Assembly (NCBI RefSeq): GCF_006149045.1
Contig: NZ_VBSN01000040.1
Location: forward strand, 1 to 36,242
Direction: 5' to 3'
From: Dyadobacter flavalbus
Lineage (GTDB): Bacteria > Bacteroidota > Bacteroidia > Cytophagales > Spirosomataceae
DNA: 36,242 nucleotides
The first letter of the stretch is position 1. Each line of letters opens with the position of its first letter. The notes below the pieces were generated by a model, which searched no databases, had not been told where the DNA came from, and was given only the letters and a program-made list of their open reading frames with translations. A program made the position numbers and the translations under genes. Shown here one piece after another: positions 33,505 to 36,242 of the stretch.

Positions 33505-33861
33505 TTAGAAATCAGTGAAATCAAGTCCTTGGTCTTTTTCCCCCTTTGGTTGTTTGGTAGCATTTTCAACGATTGAGCCCCAATCCTTATCGGGTGGGGC
33601 AAAGAGAGGACTTTGTTTAGGGAGGGTGGGGGTAGGAGTGCCTGACCCCTGAGCTGGCAGGGAGACGCTAGCCCGTTTGATCCTTTTTTTAAGCGTGTAT
33701 ATTGATTGCTCCGTCAATGTGATCCCAAGCTCGTCTTTGATCTGGGAAACCATGATCTGGGCAGGAACCTGGAAAAGCGTGTCACCATAATAACGGAGCA
33801 GCACATCAAAACGACCTTTCAAATTAAGCTCAAAAGCCTGAATCACATACTTTTTGTTCAT
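33505..33861 (-). CDS. Hypothetical DNA-binding-like protein of the mobilization cluster
   Basis: The 118-residue product has a helix-rich first half (YVIQAFELNLKGRFDVLLRY, then VSQIKDELGITLTEQSIYTL and KKRIKRA) that could form a helix-turn-helix. The second half is a proline- and serine-rich tail ending in GLDFTDF. It begins the leftward operon with the ATPase (35 bp apart) and the membrane protein. A regulator or relaxosome accessory function is plausible from position, not from homology. Confidence 0.7.
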   Translation of the reverse strand: MNKKYVIQAFELNLKGRFDVLLRYYGDTLFQVPAQIMVSQIKDELGITLTEQSIYTLKKRIKRASVSLPAQGSGTPTPTLPKQSPLFAPPDKDWGSIVENATKQPKGEKDQGLDFTDF

Positions 33862-34134
33862 AGCTCCAATATATATCTGTTATGACGCCAATATAGGTCT
33901 AATAATGGCATATTCAAAAGAAAATTGTAAAAAGTAACCGACCAACTATCTAAATTGATACATTTGGATTAAAAATGGGTATGTGTGAAGTAAAGCAAGC
34001 CATGTGTTTGTATATACAAATTCTTTGCTTTGCTCGAATCTGCATCTCCAAACACACCGGTCGTACCTCCCTTGACTTGCCGGGGCTCCGCCCCAAACCC
34101 CGGGGGACACAGTCCCCTTTTTGAACTTTATGCT
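33862..34134. promoter_or_regulatory. Divergent promoter region with candidate oriT
   Basis: The gap between the leftward ATPase operon and the rightward mobC-relaxase operon is the usual site for oriT. It contains a nested dyad: AAAGCAA (33992-33998) facing TTGCTTT (34025-34031) around the perfect 14-bp palindrome TTTGTATATACAAA (34007-34020). Further right GC-rich hairpins GGGGC-TCC-GCCCC (34082-34094) and GGGGAC-ACA-GTCCCC (34103-34117) follow CTTGACTTGCC. Nick-site position cannot be named. The last hairpin with its T-run is listed separately. Confidence 0.55.
34103..34122 (+). terminator. Terminator-like hairpin before mobC
   Basis: GGGGAC-ACA-GTCCCC followed directly by TTTTT has intrinsic-terminator form, yet it lies 13 bp before the mobC ATG. 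It could attenuate mob expression or belong to oriT, or both. Confidence 0.5.
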
Positions 34135-34473
34135 ATGGAAGAACCAGAGAAGAACCCGCATTATGAAGCCCGCAAGGCGGGTACTGCCAGCCGGGAAAAC
34201 AAGGGCAAAATGATCCCTGTACGGGTTACCGAGCAGGAGCATGCACAGATCAAGGCGAACGCGATCCTGGCCGGCCTGAGCGTCTCAGAATACCTGCGCC
34301 GGCTCGGGACCGGCCACCAAGTGAAAGCCCGGTTTGAGAAGGAGGAAAAGCGGAACCTTCAAGGGATCGGCACGAACCTGAACCAGCTGGCGGCGTATGC
34401 GAACAAAGGGTTCTTCAATGAAAAGCCGTTGCTGGCAGTGTTGGATCAACTTAAAAAAGTACTACAATCATGA
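34135..34473 (+). CDS. mobC: MobC-like relaxosome accessory protein
   Basis: The ATG at 34135 is chosen since it is followed by the charged start EEPEKNPHYEARKAG and comes after the GC-rich hairpins; the open frame reaches further back without a native start. The 112-residue protein has a ribbon-helix-helix (MIPVRVTEQEHAQIKANAIL) followed by AGLSVSEYLRRLGTG and the family block NLQGIGTNLNQLAAYANKG typical of MobC/BmgB proteins (PF05713). It binds oriT and helps the relaxase. The 3' end overlaps the relaxase by 4 bp. Confidence 0.9.
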   Translation: MEEPEKNPHYEARKAGTASRENKGKMIPVRVTEQEHAQIKANAILAGLSVSEYLRRLGTGHQVKARFEKEEKRNLQGIGTNLNQLAAYANKGFFNEKPLLAVLDQLKKVLQS

Positions 34474-35282
34474 TCGCTAAAACATTGATCGGATCTGACT
34501 TTTCGGGAGCCATCCATTACGGTGCAGGGTATACCGTGGAAGGAAAGGAGGTCATGAATAAGGCCGATCTTTTAATCGCGCACAACGTTGTTTCGCGCGA
34601 CCCGAAAGGTATCGCTGCCGAGATGCAGCAGGAGGCCTTGTACAGTCGGTGTAAGACGCCGGTGTGGCACTCATCAATCAGTTGGAAGCCGGAAGAGAAG
34701 CCTACACGTGAGCAGATGATCGAGACGGCAAACCTATATTGTCAAAAGATGGGCGCTAACCCGAAAGACCATCAGGTCGTCGTTTATGAGCACCATGACA
34801 AGCCGCACCAGCATATCCATGTTTATATCAACCGGGTGCCCACCGATGGCGGCAAGGCGCTTGAAACCTCGCATAATTATGCACGCAATGTGCGGATCTG
34901 CAAGGAGATTACCGAGGAGCTAGGATTTGCCAAACTGGAAAAATTGGAAGAAGGAAAGCTGCGCCATGTTGCAGTTAATCAGGAGGAAGCCCAGAAAATG
35001 GTCAACCTGGCTATCAAAGCTGCTTTGAAAGAGAAGTCTGACACACCAGAAGATATGGAAGAGCGGCTCAAAAAGGAGGGGATCGAGTGTAAATACAAAG
35101 TAGAAGAAGGGAAGCTGAAATATTCGAGTTACAGCTATCAGGGCGTGCCGATCAAAGGGCAGGATGTTGGCTTTACGGCTAAGCAATTGCAGGCCAGGCT
35201 CGACAAAAACCAGCAGCTCGTTCAAGAGCAGGAGAAGAAGCCACAGCAGGAGCAGAAGCGCAGGCGTGGGTTAGGCCTTTAA
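34470..35282 (+). CDS. MOBP-type relaxase
   Basis: The 270 residues are of the relaxase/mobilization nuclease family (PF03432). Motif I near the start has candidate catalytic Tyr17 or Tyr21 (SGAIHYGAGYTVEG), motif II lies in PVWHSSISWKPEE (H67) and motif III is KPHQHIHVYINRV (H113, H115, H117 region), preceded by VVYEHHDKPH. It nicks one strand at oriT and remains attached to the 5' end during transfer. The C-terminus is short and basic (KPQQEQKRRRGLGL), no primase or helicase domain. It lacks a coupling protein gene here, so it is mobilizable, not self-transmissible. Confidence 0.93.
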   Translation: MIAKTLIGSDFSGAIHYGAGYTVEGKEVMNKADLLIAHNVVSRDPKGIAAEMQQEALYSRCKTPVWHSSISWKPEEKPTREQMIETANLYCQKMGANPKDHQVVVYEHHDKPHQHIHVYINRVPTDGGKALETSHNYARNVRICKEITEELGFAKLEKLEEGKLRHVAVNQEEAQKMVNLAIKAALKEKSDTPEDMEERLKKEGIECKYKVEEGKLKYSSYSYQGVPIKGQDVGFTAKQLQARLDKNQQLVQEQEKKPQQEQKRRRGLGL

Positions 35283-35284
35283 TA

Positions 35285-35322
35285 TTAATAGCCAGTGGTT
35301 GCAAGGAGCTATTGGCTATTAA
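35285..35322. terminator. 10-bp inverted repeat after the relaxase gene
   Basis: TTAATAGCCA (35285-35294) pairs with TGGCTATTAA (35313-35322) across 18 bases. It follows the relaxase stop by 3 bp and lies before the end of the convergent gene. No T-run follows on the + strand, so termination is probable rather than proven. Confidence 0.5.
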
Positions 35323-35372
35323 AGTGGTGTGGATATCGGTATTAGTATTCCGGTATGATTTAACAAAGATTA

Positions 35373-35837
35373 TTACTCTGTTTCATCCGGATTGCTGGCT
35401 TTTGGCTTTCTTCCTCTGGGCTTACCGGTGTAAGCCGGTTTTGGCTCTTTTGTCGAAACGGCCAAGTGATAAGCCGGTGCATCTTCATACATGAAAATGG
35501 AAACCGTAAAAACATACTCCTGGGCAGCATAATCGATGCCATTCTTTGAAAGGATCAACTCCAAAGGAAGCGAATAGCCGCGGCCCATCCGGACGAGTTG
35601 AAAACCTGACTCTTCGCTGGTAGGCACCAGGTACAGGTTCTTAATTTTTCGTTTCCCTTGGTCTGTGCCAACCTGGAACCGGGTGTTTGTATCAAGGGCC
35701 AGCTCTTCCAAAGTAGCAGTAGGGAATACGATCCTTCCAGCAGATGTGATCCGCCCGCCTGGAAGCTGCTTTCCTTTTTCTGCCCGAGTGGCTTTTTCTT
35801 GATTTTCTTCAGGGGAAAAAAATTTGATGTTTTTCAT
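35373..35837 (-). CDS. Hypothetical protein with AT-hook-like tail
   Basis: Starting from the ATG at 35837 (MKNIKFFSPEENQEKATRAE) the product has 154 residues; upstream ATGs at 35858 and 35900 would add up to 21. The middle has alternating strand-like segments (PGGRITSAGRIVFPTATLEE, KNLYLVPTSEESGFQLVRM, YVFTVSIFMYEDAPAYHLAV), suggesting a compact beta-rich domain. The tail KPRGRKPKA resembles an AT-hook core, so minor-groove DNA binding is possible. I do not recognise the family. It is convergent with the relaxase gene. Confidence 0.7.
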   Translation of the reverse strand: MKNIKFFSPEENQEKATRAEKGKQLPGGRITSAGRIVFPTATLEELALDTNTRFQVGTDQGKRKIKNLYLVPTSEESGFQLVRMGRGYSLPLELILSKNGIDYAAQEYVFTVSIFMYEDAPAYHLAVSTKEPKPAYTGKPRGRKPKASNPDETE

Positions 35838-35886
35838 TTTAATAAAGTGCTGTGTCATTGTAGCCCACCAATATACAGCGCCTATT

Positions 35887-36063
35887 TTAAAGATCAGCAT
35901 TTATTAAGCCAATGCAGTTTTCATGACTGTCAAGTATCTTTTGTCCTATACCACCGTTCTGGCAGGCAGGAGCGACAGCAACCGGGCCCAATCCGTACCA
36001 GCCCATGTTTTGACCCGGGTAATCGGCTGGCTGGGCCTTTCGAATCAAAAAATCCTGCATCAT
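35887..36063 (-). pseudogene. Decayed GNAT acetyltransferase
   Basis: A start near MMQDFLIRKAQPADYPG is a typical GNAT beginning. It continues directly into WYGLGPVAVAPACQNGGIGQ, the acetyl-CoA loop that normally lies 60-70 residues further on, then stops after a few unrelated residues. An internal deletion and a lost C-terminus explain this. The YGLGPVAV..GIG pattern is known from YhbS-like enzymes. Confidence 0.65.
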
Positions 36064-36193
36064 ACTATTGGCAAACGTTGTCTGGGGGAATTTACAGCCT
36101 GTTTTGTACAACTACTAAGATTCTGTGTTGGTAACCTATAAAATTACATTTTTTTATACATTTGTTTTTGAAGGCAGCCAAGAGCCAGCCAGT

Positions 36194-36234
36194 ATAGCAT
36201 GTTTATGCATTTTGTGCGGACATGCTATTTTTTT
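36194..36234 (+). terminator. Intrinsic terminator at the right edge
   Basis: ATAGCATGT (36194-36202) pairs with ACATGCTAT (36220-36228) and is followed by a T-run on the + strand. The 17-base loop is long but the shape fits. The served gene is not obvious: no gene ends shortly before it in this orientation. Confidence 0.55.
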
Positions 36235-36242
36235 GCTCTGCC

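Noticed and set aside
34030..34134. Extended N-terminus for the mobC gene
   Set aside because: The extra residues translate GC-rich hairpins with no homology; the ATG at 34135 gives the usual protein.
35658..36141. Rightward open frames at the window end
   Set aside because: They are antisense to the hypothetical protein and the GNAT relic and have no recognisable content.
1..36242. tRNA, rRNA or riboswitch genes
   Set aside because: No cloverleaf with a CCA end, rRNA stretch or known riboswitch core was seen on either strand by eye.

Overview
The window looks like a stretch of a mobilizable, iteron-type plasmid from a member of the Bacteroidota (Cytophagales or Sphingobacteriales-like). 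The pointers are moderate to low GC, start sites preceded by A-rich leaders instead of strong Shine-Dalgarno sequences, a TTG-N19-TAnnTTTG promoter in front of arsR, Bacteroidota-type protein families (DUF6428, Csp-type copper proteins, single-domain response regulator) and a Rep_3-type initiator with a long iteron array. The species cannot be fixed from sequence alone.

Layout. (1) 1-6373 is a scarred accessory region. It holds the 5' tip of a probable IS256-type transposase, an AraC regulator that seems to have lost its N-terminus to that IS, an ABM-domain protein, a frameshifted bestrophin gene fused to part of a DUF3800 gene, a GC-rich UvrA2-like gene that stands out as foreign, and a lone receiver-domain protein. 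(2) 6380-26238 is a 19.9-kb Tn3-family transposon with three copies of its terminal repeat. The outer pair is flanked by the direct repeat AGAATA, so the whole block appears to have inserted as one unit. Its left part (6.4-15.4 kb) is a copper module: Csp-type copper storage protein, DUF305 lipoprotein, CPH-type copper ATPase, a multicopper oxidase fused to a CopB-like outer-membrane domain, an HMA-DUF3347 protein, Cys/His-rich exported proteins and an Asp-box propeller. Its right part (15.4-26.2 kb) carries tnpA, tnpR and an arsenic operon: arsR, DUF6428, GNAT, arsC, acr3, flavin monooxygenase, two tandem metallophosphoesterases and a TonB-C-like protein. A divergent exported LMW-phosphatase-like gene faces the operon. 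(3) 26.2-29.6 kb is the plasmid core: palindromes, parA, a small parB-like gene, a convergent rep gene, and an origin with twelve 16-bp direct repeats in two sequence subfamilies, a consensus DnaA box and an AT-rich stretch. (4) 29.6-32.3 kb holds a PD-(D/E)XK nuclease, a small broken upstream gene and an IS3-family insertion. (5) 32.3-35.9 kb is the mobilization region: a membrane protein, a ParA/MinD-like ATPase, a small hypothetical protein, a candidate oriT or attenuator, MobC-like protein and a MOBP-like relaxase. (6) The right edge has a hypothetical protein with an AT-hook-like tail, a decayed GNAT gene and a terminator hairpin.

How the parts work together. The plasmid core and mobilization genes provide maintenance and transfer. 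The transposon delivers copper storage, oxidation and efflux together with arsenate reduction and arsenite efflux in one movable block. The most notable points are the triple-IR Tn3 structure with matching target duplications, the two-subfamily iteron origin, the oxidase-CopB fusion, the possibly leaderless arsR promoter and the arsenic operon with paired phosphoesterases.
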